Shown here: one piece after another, positions 13,377 through 13,401 of the stretch
Position numbering within the stretch: position 1 is the stretch's first letter
Layout: every line of letters starts with the position of its first letter
DNA from: Chitinophagaceae bacterium UBA2789
GTDB lineage: Bacteria > Bacteroidota > Bacteroidia > Chitinophagales > Chitinophagaceae
Assembly: GCA_002352145.1 (NCBI GenBank)
Contig: DEHX01000182.1
Coordinates: 8,266 to 21,666, forward strand
Direction of reading: 5' to 3'
DNA length: 13,401 bases
The notes under the pieces: model-generated
The model's database searches: none
Told to the model about the DNA's origin: nothing
Seen by the model: the letters and a program-made list of their open reading frames with translations, nothing else
Translations under genes and position numbers: made by a program

Positions 13377-13401
13377 TTTATTGGTTATGATTCTTCATGA
13401 T

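Noticed and set aside
13378..13401. Six-codon ORF (ATG to TAA) on the minus strand before the 67-aa gene
   Set aside because: It is at the window edge and may just be the end of a larger upstream gene. It cannot be judged from this sequence.

Overview
The window looks like ordinary chromosomal DNA of a Bacteroidota member, most probably a Chitinophagaceae or close relative. The evidence is AT-rich DNA, almost no Shine-Dalgarno sequences, several copies of the Bacteroidota -7 promoter motif TAnnTTTG upstream of genes, and protein families and gene neighbours typical of the phylum (BT_3928-type DoxX protein, DUF1599, recF with a DUF721 protein, DUF2141, two-domain FKBP lipoprotein). No complete mobile element, CRISPR array, rRNA or tRNA is visible.

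Left part (1-1650): the 5' part of a membrane-anchored lipocalin-like protein gene and an EVE-domain gene lie on the minus strand. They diverge from a secreted single-domain fasciclin (FAS1) gene that ends in a clear terminator hairpin. Middle-left (1648-4595): a minus-strand run, pdhA - TPR membrane protein - ribH - LutA-like Fe-S protein, with gaps of 34, 3 and 4 bases. It combines central carbon metabolism (pyruvate dehydrogenase E1 alpha), riboflavin synthesis and a putative lactate/glycolate-type redox subunit. pdhA appears to start at GTG and the LutA-like gene at TTG.

Middle (4753-7184): recF and a DUF721 (DciA-like) gene form a plus-strand DNA replication/repair pair. They converge on a minus-strand operon DUF1599 - BT_3928-type DoxX/thioredoxin-like protein - DppB-like permease, with gaps of only 1 and 5 bases. 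folP (dihydropteroate synthase) is transcribed away from DUF1599 and ends in a strong hairpin.

Right part (9835-13401): a 255-base intergenic stretch is followed by a minus-strand pair, a DHH/DHHA1 phosphoesterase (NrnA-like) then a two-domain FKBP lipoprotein. Divergent ndk follows, converging with a secreted DUF2141 protein. At the right edge, a 67-residue unrecognised protein has an unusually good Shine-Dalgarno sequence, and its stop codon lies inside a perfect 20-bp inverted repeat just ahead of the DUF2141 gene.

No convincing undescribed multi-gene system was found. The items most worth a second look are the 20-bp inverted repeat between the small ORF and DUF2141, the DoxX protein with a cysteine-less thioredoxin-like tail, the internally duplicated DUF1599 protein opposite folP, and a GC-shifted intergenic patch after folP.
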